A DNA stretch of 22,091 nucleotides from a virus. Where the stretch lies: positions 1 to 22,091 of IMG/VR virus record IMGVR_UViG_3300023184_000567, one strand, 5' to 3'. Within the stretch, counting starts at the first letter, position 1, and every line of letters starts with the position of its first letter. Both the position numbers and the translations under genes were made by a program. The notes beneath the pieces are model-generated. The model did no database searches, had not been told where the DNA came from, and saw only the letters and a list, made by a program, of their open reading frames with translations. Below are positions 5,523 through 13,179 of the stretch, piece after piece.

Positions 5523-8500
5523 ATGGCACTTATATCACCTGGAGTACAAGTAACGGTAACAGACGAAAGTCAATATACACCAACCGCGGCAGGATCAATT
5601 GCTTACGTTCTACTTGCTACAGCCCAAGACAAATTAACACCAAGCGGAACGCTTGCTACTTACACAACAGCAGCTAATGCTGGCAAACTATTTAACATTA
5701 CTAGTCAAAGAGATCTAGTATCAAAATATGGTAAGATTGAATTTGAAGTTGACTCAGCAGATAATCCATTACATGGTGATGAGCGCAATGAATACGGTTT
5801 ATTGGCTGCTTACAGCGCACTTGGCGTTAGCAATCAAATTTATATCCAACGTGCAGATGTTGACCTAGCTCAACTTACAGGCACAAGCATTCGCCCAACA
5901 GGTACACCAACAGATGGTACTTATTGGCTAGATGTGAGTTCTAGTGGTACTAATTGGGGTATTTATGAATGGGACGCCGATGGCGGGTTTACATTACAAA
6001 CTCCAAGAGTTATCACAAGTGCATCACAAGTAAGCGGCACAGTTCCTCTTACTTCAGTGGGGTCAATTGGAGAATATGCTGTAGTTACTACTAGCAGTTC
6101 AAATCCAGTTTATTATAAAGGTTATAACAATAATTGGTCATTGGTTGGTAGTGATGATTGGAAAGATGTTGTTCCTACTATCACTGGTTTAATTGCTAAT
6201 CCAGCTAACTTAGCAATTGGTCAAAAAATGCGCCTAAACGGCACAAACGTTACATTAACAGGAACAACAGTTACATCAACAGCCAGCGATATTAATTCAG
6301 CAAGCATCACTGGGGTCAGTGCTAGAGCAAACAGCTCTGGTGCAATTGAAATTTTTGTTGACAGCCTAGCTGCAAGCACAGGTAATATTTCATTAGCAGA
6401 CGGTAAACTAAAAATTGAAAAAGGCGGTACTAACGGTATTGGTGGCACAGACTGCTCAATGCGTTTAGGTATCTTTAATGCTACAGGTGATTCAGGTAAT
6501 ACTAAAACAATCCTTGGACCAACAGTAGCATTTGACAGCTATAGAAATGCTCCGGCCTGGAGAGATTCAGACACATATCCTCGACCATATGGTTCAGTAT
6601 GGTTTAAAACTTCAGCGACCGGTAACGGTGCTAACTGGGGTGTTAAAGAGTATGATGCTAATTTAGATTCATGGGCATTACAAAGTGCTCCGTTATATTC
6701 AAGCGACAATGCTGCAATCTACGGATTAAGTCCAGTGGCTGGTGGTGGTGATCTAGCAGTCGGTACATTGTATGTTCAATATGATACATTAGGTACAACG
6801 ACAGGTACAGCTAAATTATATCGTAAGAATACAGCAGGTGTAGTTAAAGTAACAGGCACAGTAGCAGGTGGTTCAGCTACATATACAACTAGTGATAGCT
6901 TTACAATGGAAGTTAGTGTTCCTGGCACAAGCACAACACAAAGTGCAACAATTACAACGATCGGAACTACAGCCGTTACTTTAGTTGCTAAGATTTTAGC
7001 CGCTAATTTACCCAACATAGTTGCTGCGATTGAATCAAGCGGTGCTATTAGCATTAGTCATCTAGCTGGCGGTACTATTAAATTTACATATGGTACAGGT
7101 ACACCATTAACCACAGCTGGTATTATCACTGATAATAAGATACAAGTAATTTCAGCAGGTAGTGTATATCTAGCTAGTCCATTTAAAGCTCTAACATATA
7201 CGTACTCAACAACTGCACCATATAGTAATCCAACAGATGGTACACTATGGTATTACAATAGTGCGTTAGAAGTTGACATCATGATCAATGATGGTAGTGG
7301 TTGGAAAGGTTATCAAAACGTAGCAAATGATTCACGTGGCTATGACCTATCAGCCACAGATGATGCTGGTCCTATCCTTGCAGCCGCAGAACCAACACTA
7401 CAAAGTGGTGGCGGACAATTAGTAGCAGGCGATATATGGATTGACACTGGTGATTTAAATAACTATCCAAAGATTTATCGTTACAATGGTTCAGCGTTTG
7501 AATTAATTGATAACACCGACCAAGTAACTACAGATGGTATCTTATTTGCAGATGCACGTTGGGCTACCGATGGTTCAACAAATCCAGTCGTTGATGATAT
7601 TCCAACTATCGTTAGTTTGCTATCCAGCGATTATTTAGACTATGATGCACCAGACTATAGACTATATGCACGTGGTACATTGTTGTTTAATACTCGTCGT
7701 AGTGGATACAACGTTAAATCATTCAATAGCACAGCTTTAGCAGATGATCCAACCCCAGCATCAGTAGTTGCTGCTTGGGTAAGTGCTAGTGGTAATGATT
7801 CAAATGGTGTTCCATATATGGGTCATAAGGCGCAACGTAATGTTGTTGTAGAAGCCCTTAAAGCTGCGATTGAGTCAAGCACAGCACTACGTGAAGAACA
7901 AACACAGTTTAACTTAATTGCTTGCCCAGGTTATCCTGAGTTAATCAGCAACATGATTACACTGAACAATGATCGCAAACAAACAGCGTTTATTATTGGT
8001 GATAGCCCATTGGCATTAAATTCAAGTGATATTCAACCTTGGATACAAAATACTAATCTAGCACTAGACAACGGTGAAAACGGCCTAGTAAGCCATAGTG
8101 AATACCTAGGGGTTTACTATCCAAGTGGTTACGGTACAGATCTAGCAGGTGAGAGTGTTGTTGTCCCAGCATCACACATGATGTTACGTACAATGATCCG
8201 CAGTGATAATGTTAGCTATCCGTGGTTTGCACCAGCTGGTGTACGACGTGGCTTGATTGACAATGCTACAAGCATTGGTTACATTGATGTTACTGATAGT
8301 AACTTGTTTAAATCGATTGGAGTAACAGTTGGCTTACGTGATACACTATATGCTGATAATGTTAACCCATTAACAGTACTTCCAGGCGTTGGTCTGGTAG
8401 CATATGGTCAAAAGACACGTGCTAGTATGACAAGTGCAATGGATCGTATTAATGTGTCAAGACTAGTTGCTTACCTACGTTTAGTATTAGATAAAGTTGC

Positions 8501-8762
8501 TCGTCCGTTCATATTTGAACCAAATGATACAATTACACGTAATCAAGTTAAATCAGCATTCGAAAGTGTGCTAAATGACCTAGTTGCTAAACGTGGTTTA
8601 TATGACTACTTGGTAGTTTGTGATACAACAAATAACACACCAGATCGTATTGATCGCAATGAATTGTATGTTGATATTGCTATCAAACCAGTTAAAGCAA
8701 TTGAGTTTGTTTACATTCCAGTAAGAATTGTTAACACTGGTGCAGCTTTAACAATAGCATAA
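5523..8762 (+). CDS. 18: Tail sheath protein gp18 with a very large internal insertion
   Basis: 1079 aa, against 659 in T4. gp18 forms the contractile sheath around the tail tube. The first ~125 residues (MALISPGVQVTVTDESQYTP, then SKYG and AAYSALGVSNQIYIQRADVD) and the region from about 690 to the end are canonical sheath: DYLDYDAPDYRLYARGTLLF, ACPGYPELI, WFAPAGVRRGLID, LPGVGLVAYGQKT, SRLVAYLRLVLDKVARPFIF and the terminal IAIKPVKAIEFVYIPVRI. Between them lie ~560 Gly/Ser/Thr-rich residues. These contain repeated DGT.W/GD.W...Y.Y...W units and two copies of a beta-type unit ending SSGAI.I (near 271 and 505). The insertion stays in frame with the same base composition, so it is not an assembly artefact. 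It probably decorates the sheath exterior (inference). Start set by AGAGGA and the late promoter. Confidence 0.93.
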   Translation: MALISPGVQVTVTDESQYTPTAAGSIAYVLLATAQDKLTPSGTLATYTTAANAGKLFNITSQRDLVSKYGKIEFEVDSADNPLHGDERNEYGLLAAYSALGVSNQIYIQRADVDLAQLTGTSIRPTGTPTDGTYWLDVSSSGTNWGIYEWDADGGFTLQTPRVITSASQVSGTVPLTSVGSIGEYAVVTTSSSNPVYYKGYNNNWSLVGSDDWKDVVPTITGLIANPANLAIGQKMRLNGTNVTLTGTTVTSTASDINSASITGVSARANSSGAIEIFVDSLAASTGNISLADGKLKIEKGGTNGIGGTDCSMRLGIFNATGDSGNTKTILGPTVAFDSYRNAPAWRDSDTYPRPYGSVWFKTSATGNGANWGVKEYDANLDSWALQSAPLYSSDNAAIYGLSPVAGGGDLAVGTLYVQYDTLGTTTGTAKLYRKNTAGVVKVTGTVAGGSATYTTSDSFTMEVSVPGTSTTQSATITTIGTTAVTLVAKILAANLPNIVAAIESSGAISISHLAGGTIKFTYGTGTPLTTAGIITDNKIQVISAGSVYLASPFKALTYTYSTTAPYSNPTDGTLWYYNSALEVDIMINDGSGWKGYQNVANDSRGYDLSATDDAGPILAAAEPTLQSGGGQLVAGDIWIDTGDLNNYPKIYRYNGSAFELIDNTDQVTTDGILFADARWATDGSTNPVVDDIPTIVSLLSSDYLDYDAPDYRLYARGTLLFNTRRSGYNVKSFNSTALADDPTPASVVAAWVSASGNDSNGVPYMGHKAQRNVVVEALKAAIESSTALREEQTQFNLIACPGYPELISNMITLNNDRKQTAFIIGDSPLALNSSDIQPWIQNTNLALDNGENGLVSHSEYLGVYYPSGYGTDLAGESVVVPASHMMLRTMIRSDNVSYPWFAPAGVRRGLIDNATSIGYIDVTDSNLFKSIGVTVGLRDTLYADNVNPLTVLPGVGLVAYGQKTRASMTSAMDRINVSRLVAYLRLVLDKVARPFIFEPNDTITRNQVKSAFESVLNDLVAKRGLYDYLVVCDTTNNTPDRIDRNELYVDIAIKPVKAIEFVYIPVRIVNTGAALTIA
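5907..7530 (+). repeat. Degenerate protein-level repeats inside the tail sheath insertion
   Basis: Short beta-hairpin-like units recur: DGTYWLD...WGIYEWD (from Asp131), GEYAVV...VYYKGYNNNW (from Gly183), GSVWFK...WGVKEYD...SW (from Gly357), GTLYVQ...AKLYRK (from Gly414), DGTLWYY...GSGWKGY (from Asp572) and GDIWID...KIYRYNGSAF (from Gly636). The common pattern is G-[DST]-x-[WY] followed by x-Y-x-Y and W. They match the style of small modules in phage tail fibres and other surface proteins. DNA identity between copies is low, so they are old. Confidence 0.6.
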
Positions 8763-8776
8763 TATATGTAGTTAAT

Positions 8777-8794
8777 GGGAGTGGCAACGCTCCT
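8777..8794 (+). other. Intergenic hairpin with GCAA tetraloop between gp18 and gp19
   Basis: GGGAGTG (8777-8783), loop GCAA, CGCTCCT (8788-8794): 7 bp including two G-U pairs, capped by a GNRA-type tetraloop. No U-run follows, so it is not a clear terminator. It could stabilise the 3' end of the gp18 mRNA or be a processing site. Confidence 0.4.
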
Positions 8795-8813
8795 ATAACT
8801 CAATTGAAAAACA

Positions 8814-8827
8814 GGTAAATACTATAA
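8814..8827 (+). promoter_or_regulatory. T4-like late promoter for the tail tube gene
   Basis: GGTAAATACTATA, with TAAATAC at 8816-8822 and the CTAT extension of the T4 consensus. Predicted start is near 8827. The leader contains AAAAGGA (8834-8840) ahead of the ATG at 8848. A 6-bp inverted repeat AATACT/AGTATT (8818-8833) overlaps the start region. Confidence 0.75.
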
Positions 8828-8847
8828 AGTATTAAAAGGAAAACAAG

Positions 8848-9465
8848 ATGGCAACATCATCATTAAGTAAATTTACGGTACCCCTAAGTACTAACCAAAG
8901 TGCAACAAGTCAAGGCTTGTTAATGCCTAAACTCAAGTTCCGCTTTCGCGTAACGTTTGAGAACTTTGGTGTTAGCCAACCAACAACTGAGTTGACAAAA
9001 CAAGTCATGGACTTTACTCGTCCTAAACTAAGTTTTGAAGAAATCACTATTCCAATTTACAACAGCAAAGTCTATCTTGCTGGTAAACCAACTTGGGAAA
9101 CTGTACAATGTACACTTCGTGATGATGCAGGCGGCGAAGTTACTAAACGTGTTGGTGAACAACTACAGAAACAATTTGACTTTATGGAACAAGCTAGTGC
9201 AAGTTCAGGTATTGACTATAAATTCTTAACACGTTTTGAAGTATTAGATGGTGGCAATGGCGCAAGCGAAGCATCAGTTCTTGAAACTTGGGAACTATAT
9301 GGTTGCTATCTATCAAATACTGATTATGCTGATGCTAACTATGGTACAAATGATCCGATGACCGTTGCATTGACAATCCGCTTTGATAATGCCCTACAAA
9401 CTCCGGGCGGTACAGGACTTGGTACAGCAGTTGGTCGTACACTTGGTACTACAATCACTGGTTAA
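8848..9465 (+). CDS. 19: Tail tube protein gp19
   Basis: 205 aa, against 163 in T4, typical of the longer gp19 of marine T4-like phages. gp19 hexamers stack to form the inner tube through which DNA passes. Diagnostic segments are MPKLKFRFRVTFENFG, FTRPKLSFEEITIPIYNSKV, AGKPTWETVQCTLRDDAGGE and ASVLETWELYGCYLSNTDYA, ending with a Gly/Thr-rich tail (GGTGLGTAVGRTLGTTITG). Start supported by AAAAGGA 7 nt upstream. It has its own late promoter after gp18 and is followed by a strong terminator, allowing separate high expression. Confidence 0.93.
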   Translation: MATSSLSKFTVPLSTNQSATSQGLLMPKLKFRFRVTFENFGVSQPTTELTKQVMDFTRPKLSFEEITIPIYNSKVYLAGKPTWETVQCTLRDDAGGEVTKRVGEQLQKQFDFMEQASASSGIDYKFLTRFEVLDGGNGASEASVLETWELYGCYLSNTDYADANYGTNDPMTVALTIRFDNALQTPGGTGLGTAVGRTLGTTITG

Positions 9466-9482
9466 TCCAGACGAAACTCCTC

Positions 9483-9510
9483 AAAGCCCGGTTAAAATCC
9501 GGGCTTTTTT
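9483..9510 (+). terminator. Rho-independent terminator after gp19
   Basis: AAAGCCCGG (9483-9491), 7-nt loop TTAAAAT, CCGGGCTTT (9499-9507), then TTT: a perfect GC-rich 9-bp stem continuing into a run of six T in total, 18 nt after the gp19 stop. Confidence 0.9.
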
Positions 9511-9515
9511 ATCTC

Positions 9516-9529
9516 GATAAATAATATAA
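9516..9529 (+). promoter_or_regulatory. T4-like late promoter downstream of the gp19 terminator
   Basis: CGATAAATAATAT with TAAATAA at 9518-9524. Predicted start is near 9529, with GGATAAG (9532-9538) as a weak Shine-Dalgarno before the ATG at 9543. It restarts transcription for the gp48/54-like operon. Confidence 0.7.
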
Positions 9530-9542
9530 ATGGATAAGATAT

Positions 9543-10631
9543 ATGGCTGGCTTCTTTAATCAATTCTTAAAAGAATTAGCTACCGGTGATGAAATACATG
9601 ACTGGCAACACGCCTCACGTACTTTCATTGACAGTTTATATAGACTAAGTCCTAAGATAGGCACAGTATATCATGTGTTCATGGACTTAAATCCTGTAGT
9701 ATCTCAAGTCGATCAGAATAGTCAAATTGAAATAGGTATGATGGCTAAAACAGTAGCACTACCAAGATTCTCAGTGACCACAAAAACATATAATGCTTAT
9801 AATCGCAAGAACATAGCACAGGAAAAAATTAATTACGATCCGTTAACAATTACTTTCCATGATGATTCGTCTGATGTGGTGCGAAACTTTTGGTATGGAT
9901 ACTATGCTTACTATTATAGAGATGCTGATCATCAGGAAACTATATATAATCAAGATCACAAATATAACAAACGTCAAGAACAAAATTGGGGGTTTACTCC
10001 GTTAAGTAATAATGGTACACAAAATTATATTAATGCTATTAGAATATATAGTTTACATCAAAAAGAGTTTAGCAGCTATACCTTAATTCGACCAACAATT
10101 ACTAGTTTCCAACACGGGCAACATCAGGCAGGTGAATATACTCCGATGGAACATACTATGACCGTGGCCTACGAAGCTGTACAATATGCTACAGGTGCAG
10201 TTAGTAACGGAACAGTATTAGGATTTAATACTATACACTACGATCACAGCCCTAGCCCACTTACATCACTGGGCGGCGGAACTACTAGCATATTAGGTCC
10301 GGGCGGGTTAGTAGAAGGTGCTAGTGATGTTATTACTAATTTACAAAATGGTAATTTCCTTGGTGCCGCTCTCGGCGGTTTCCGTACAGCTAATAATTTT
10401 AAAAATACTAATCTTAAAACTGTAGCTGGTGCTGAATTAGCGCAGTTAGGTAAAAATATCCTTTCAGGACAAAATCCACTTAGTACGGTGTTTGTTCCTA
10501 CAGCAGGATCGATCAATCAAGGTATAGCAAAAGCCGTTAACGGACTGCCTGGTGGCGGCATCGGAACTAATATGAATAGTCAAAATGCTCAAATACCTTC
10601 AAGCAATCAAGGAACTACGTTCCTCCCATAA
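9543..10631 (+). CDS. Baseplate/tail-tube junction protein (gp48/gp54-like)
   Basis: 362 aa. The N-terminal part DWQHASRTFIDSLYRLSPK, then YHVFMDLNPVV, VALPRFSVTTKTYNAYNRK and PLTITFHDDSSDVVRNFWYG matches T4-like proteins annotated as tail tube initiator/cap (gp54/gp48), which are structurally related to the gp19 tube fold and seat the tube on the baseplate. The second half contains TMTVAYEAVQYATGAV, the typical strand closing that fold. After about residue 240 it is Gly/Asn/Gln-rich with GPGGLVEGASDVITNLQNGN and probably flexible. I cannot separate gp48 from gp54 by eye (T4 lengths are about 364 and 320). First gene of a probable operon with the next three genes. Confidence 0.75.
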   Translation: MAGFFNQFLKELATGDEIHDWQHASRTFIDSLYRLSPKIGTVYHVFMDLNPVVSQVDQNSQIEIGMMAKTVALPRFSVTTKTYNAYNRKNIAQEKINYDPLTITFHDDSSDVVRNFWYGYYAYYYRDADHQETIYNQDHKYNKRQEQNWGFTPLSNNGTQNYINAIRIYSLHQKEFSSYTLIRPTITSFQHGQHQAGEYTPMEHTMTVAYEAVQYATGAVSNGTVLGFNTIHYDHSPSPLTSLGGGTTSILGPGGLVEGASDVITNLQNGNFLGAALGGFRTANNFKNTNLKTVAGAELAQLGKNILSGQNPLSTVFVPTAGSINQGIAKAVNGLPGGGIGTNMNSQNAQIPSSNQGTTFLP

Positions 10632-10640
10632 GGACATTAA

Positions 10641-11600
10641 ATGGCAACTAACGGCAACCTACCCCCAAATAATAATGTAAATTCTACCACAGAATATTTT
10701 AATAACTATTTCTCAGAAAGATTTACCACTAGCCCAAATATCAATGATGCTGTTATAGGATATTTTCAATCAGTGACTGGTGATGCGGATTCTGGAAAAG
10801 CTCTTGCTAGTACAGTAATATATACTGCACTAAGCCAGGGATTAGATCCGATGAGTCTAGTTGATGAATTTAAAAAACTTAAAGCTGGTCGACGAGTAGA
10901 AGTTAAAACACCAATAGCATCTAATTCAGTAAATGATTCTTATATAACATATGATCAAATTGTCTCTCATAAAAATGAATACCCAGTGGGGCAATTATTT
11001 TATGTGCCAGCAAGCAGTACATTTTATAGATCCTATTATGCTGAAATTCCTATAGACCAACCGTTGATTATACAAACAACATTTGATAACCCAAATTTTA
11101 ATGCTAATACTATTGGTATTCAACAACAACAGATACTCATGGGACAGCCTCAGCTTGATACAATATATACCCCACCAGTTCCTAGTTATGTAGATACTGA
11201 TGTTCCATTTTATGCCGCTGCTGATAATGCTGTCGGAAATACGATCGTGGGTAATGTTGAACTAGTATCTGGAAATGCTTTTGTTGATACAACCTACACT
11301 ACTCCTGTAGAATATACTATTCCACCAGAATTAGAAAATCCCAATGATTATATAGTAAAAACATATCTTGACCAATCTATTAAAATAGAAGCAATACAAG
11401 GATACAAGCGTGAAACAGTTAGTTTGGGTAGTGGCCAGTATGAATATAATTATTTTTACGTATCATATACACAAGAACAAGATGAAATTACTCCGTATCT
11501 GACGGTGTTATTAAATCAAAATCGTGTAAATACCAGCCTATTAGGTATTAGCAATACTCCTGCGGTTAACAAATACGTCCAACGTGCGATCCTAGCATAA
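10641..11600 (+). CDS. Conserved T4-like virion structural protein of unknown function
   Basis: 319 aa starting MATNGNLPPNNNVN. The N-terminal domain has AVIGYFQSVTGDADSGKALA and TALSQGLDPMSLVDEFKKL. The C-terminal end has PYLTVLLNQNRVNTSLLGIS...KYVQRAILA, both patterns I recall from a conserved structural ORF of marine T4-like phages. The middle is Pro/Tyr/Thr-rich and likely extended. Start supported by AAGGA 7 nt upstream. It follows the gp48/54-like gene by 9 nt and is followed by gp4 with a 1-nt gap, so it belongs to the same transcript. No specific role can be assigned. Confidence 0.8.
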   Translation: MATNGNLPPNNNVNSTTEYFNNYFSERFTTSPNINDAVIGYFQSVTGDADSGKALASTVIYTALSQGLDPMSLVDEFKKLKAGRRVEVKTPIASNSVNDSYITYDQIVSHKNEYPVGQLFYVPASSTFYRSYYAEIPIDQPLIIQTTFDNPNFNANTIGIQQQQILMGQPQLDTIYTPPVPSYVDTDVPFYAAADNAVGNTIVGNVELVSGNAFVDTTYTTPVEYTIPPELENPNDYIVKTYLDQSIKIEAIQGYKRETVSLGSGQYEYNYFYVSYTQEQDEITPYLTVLLNQNRVNTSLLGISNTPAVNKYVQRAILA

Positions 11601-11601
11601 C

Positions 11602-12033
11602 ATGAGCAAATACGCCAGCGGCAAATATCAAGTTAAAAATCCAGAAAAATACATGGGTAAACGCTTGCCTAGCTATCGCAGTAGTTGGGAATTTACATTC
11701 ATGAGCTTTTGTGATAACAATCCAGCAGTAATCAATTGGGTTAGTGAAGGAGTCAAGATTCCTTACTTTAATCCAGTTAGCGGCAAACAAACAGTATATG
11801 TGCCAGACTTTATTGTAGTGTATGTAGATGCAAATCAACGCAAACACACAGAACTAGTAGAAATTAAACCTAGCAAAGAAGCTACTATGGAATCAGCTAA
11901 GAGCTATCGTGATAAACTTATGGTAGCAATGAACATGGCCAAATGGGCTGCTGCCGATGCATGGGCTCGAGCAAACGGCATGCGCTTCAGAGTAGTTACA
12001 GAATTTGATATCTTCAAGAATCAGAAGCGGTAA
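11602..12033 (+). CDS. 4: Head completion protein gp4 (gp50/gp4 family)
   Basis: 143 aa, close to T4 gp4 (about 150). T4 gp4 acts late on the filled head before tail joining. Conserved block: LPSYRSSWEFTFMSFCD, NWVSEGVKIPYFNP, YVPDF and ELVEIKP. The residues Glu30, Asp69 (in PDF) and Glu87-x-Lys89 are arranged like a PD-(D/E)xK nuclease core (E...D...ExK), so a DNA end-trimming activity is conceivable (inference). The ATG lies 1 nt after the previous stop with no clear Shine-Dalgarno, suggesting translational coupling. Its TAA stop forms the first three bases of the late-promoter core driving gp16. Confidence 0.88.
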   Translation: MSKYASGKYQVKNPEKYMGKRLPSYRSSWEFTFMSFCDNNPAVINWVSEGVKIPYFNPVSGKQTVYVPDFIVVYVDANQRKHTELVEIKPSKEATMESAKSYRDKLMVAMNMAKWAAADAWARANGMRFRVVTEFDIFKNQKR

Positions 12034-12041
12034 ATACATGC
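12029..12041 (+). promoter_or_regulatory. T4-like late promoter giving a candidate leaderless gp16 mRNA
   Basis: GGTAAATACATGC with TAAATAC at 12031-12037, four bases, then the gp16 ATG at 12042. In T4 the start point is directly after TATAAATAC plus four bases, so +1 should be the A of ATG. No Shine-Dalgarno is present. The first TAA of the element is also the gp4 stop codon. Confidence 0.6.
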
Positions 12042-12533
12042 ATGACACAAAAACTAGAAGAACTATTTAACTTACCACCTGCTGACTCTACTACCCCAGA
12101 AGAAGCCAAATCCAGTATTGAAGAAAATCGTGCTATCATCCAAGAAGTTGATCTGGCTATCGATAAGATTGATGCGGCCTTGCCCTTTGTTAATGACTTA
12201 GACGTCAGCGATAAAGAGCTAGATGATCTCAGCGACCTTGCTAAAGAAAAATTCCAGGACCTAATTGATCTAGGCATGAACGTTGAAGCACGCTTCAGCG
12301 GGCACATCCTGGCCACAGCAGGCACCCTGCTAGGACATGCTATCACAGCCAAGCAAGCCAAGCTGGATAAGAAGCTACGTATGGTCGATTTACAGCTGAA
12401 AAAGGCTCGTTTAGATCAGCAAAACAGTAAAAACGATGGCGAAAAGTTAATAACTGCGGAAGATGGCAAGGGTGTAGTGTTAGACCGCAATGAGCTATTA
12501 AGACAGATCCTAGGTGAAAAACCTAAGAACTAA
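12042..12533 (+). CDS. 16: Terminase small subunit gp16
   Basis: 163 aa, matching the 164 aa of T4 gp16. It recognises DNA ends/concatemers and stimulates the gp17 motor. The protein is nearly all helical: an acidic N-terminal region (PADSTTPEEAKSSIEENR), a central helical hairpin, and ILATAGTLLGHAITAKQAKL followed by KLRMVDLQLKKARLD, the coiled region typical of gp16 oligomerisation. The end is ELLRQILGEKPKN. Identification rests on pattern, size and position after gp4, not on a catalytic motif. gp17 does not follow directly: 4.6 kb and five genes intervene. Confidence 0.8.
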   Translation: MTQKLEELFNLPPADSTTPEEAKSSIEENRAIIQEVDLAIDKIDAALPFVNDLDVSDKELDDLSDLAKEKFQDLIDLGMNVEARFSGHILATAGTLLGHAITAKQAKLDKKLRMVDLQLKKARLDQQNSKNDGEKLITAEDGKGVVLDRNELLRQILGEKPKN

Positions 12534-12546
12534 ATTAGCCAATCAA

Positions 12547-12560
12547 GATAAATAACAAAT
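12547..12560 (+). promoter_or_regulatory. T4-like late promoter for the inter-terminase gene cluster
   Basis: AGATAAATAACAA with TAAATAA at 12549-12555. Predicted start is near 12560. The short leader contains TAGGATA, exposed in the loop of a weak AATATA/TATATT inverted repeat, before the ATG at 12577. Confidence 0.65.
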
Positions 12561-12576
12561 ATAGGATATATTACGT

Positions 12577-13179
12577 ATGAAAAACTTTTTAAACTACTTA
12601 GAACAAAGCCAAAAGACCTACGAATTCCGTATTAAGATCGCTAATACTGATCCAGCAGAAAAGTTTGCTGCATTAGAATCAGCATTAAACGCCTACGGTT
12701 TAGAAAGTCTCAGCAAGCCAAAACGCTTGCCACTTAAAGAAAGCGATATTGACTTTCCTAATCACGGCACAGTAGAGTTATATTTGATGGACGCTGTACT
12801 AAAATATCCATGCAATGAATATCAACTACGCACAGTTATCGCTGAACGTGCTGGTATCGCACAGGCTAATATTGTTGTAGTTCCTAAAAATCATCCTGAA
12901 GAGCAACGTCGCTGGAACGAAAACGACACTAGTGATATCAAAGAATACAAAAAAGGTGAAGCTGTATTAGATAAGCCATATGAAGACAATCCAGAAGCTA
13001 AAAAAGCTGGTGATGCTTATGCTAGTTTCAATAGCATCCTTAAAGAATTAACTGAGATCAAGTTAGCTGAAGCAGAAGGCGGTAAGACACCAGAAGCTAA
13101 AACAACTAATGATCTACCTGTAGGTGAAAAGAGCCCTGTAGGCAGTAATCAAAATAAAATACCTAAAGCGAAAAAATAA
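12577..13179 (+). CDS. Putative head-associated protein with capsid-targeting-like N-terminus (200 aa)
   Basis: Starts MKNFLNYLEQSQKTYEFRIK. The first ten residues resemble the T4 internal-protein capsid-targeting peptide (MKTYQEFIAE), although the exact L/I-x-E cut site is not present at that point. A globular alpha/beta region follows: KTYEFRIKIA, ESLSKPKRLPLKESDIDFPN, VELYLMDAVLKYP and QLRTVIAERAGI...NIVVVPK. I recall this pattern from T4-like aquatic phages, usually next to head genes. From about residue 105 it is charged and low in complexity, ending Lys-rich. The stop overlaps the next ATG (TAATG), indicating coupled translation with the 980-aa protein and possibly joint assembly. Function unknown. 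Confidence 0.78.
   Translation: MKNFLNYLEQSQKTYEFRIKIANTDPAEKFAALESALNAYGLESLSKPKRLPLKESDIDFPNHGTVELYLMDAVLKYPCNEYQLRTVIAERAGIAQANIVVVPKNHPEEQRRWNENDTSDIKEYKKGEAVLDKPYEDNPEAKKAGDAYASFNSILKELTEIKLAEAEGGKTPEAKTTNDLPVGEKSPVGSNQNKIPKAKK

Noticed and set aside
5907-7530. gp18 insertion as an intein or inserted mobile element
   Set aside because: There are no intein splice motifs (Cys/Ser start with His-Asn end) or homing-nuclease motifs, and the region is Gly/Ser/Thr-rich beta repeats continuous with the sheath frame.
9530-9559. Nine-codon mini-ORF (ATG at 9530) overlapping the start of the gp48/54-like gene
   Set aside because: Too short to support; it arises from AT-rich sequence around the late promoter, although an upstream-ORF effect cannot be excluded.
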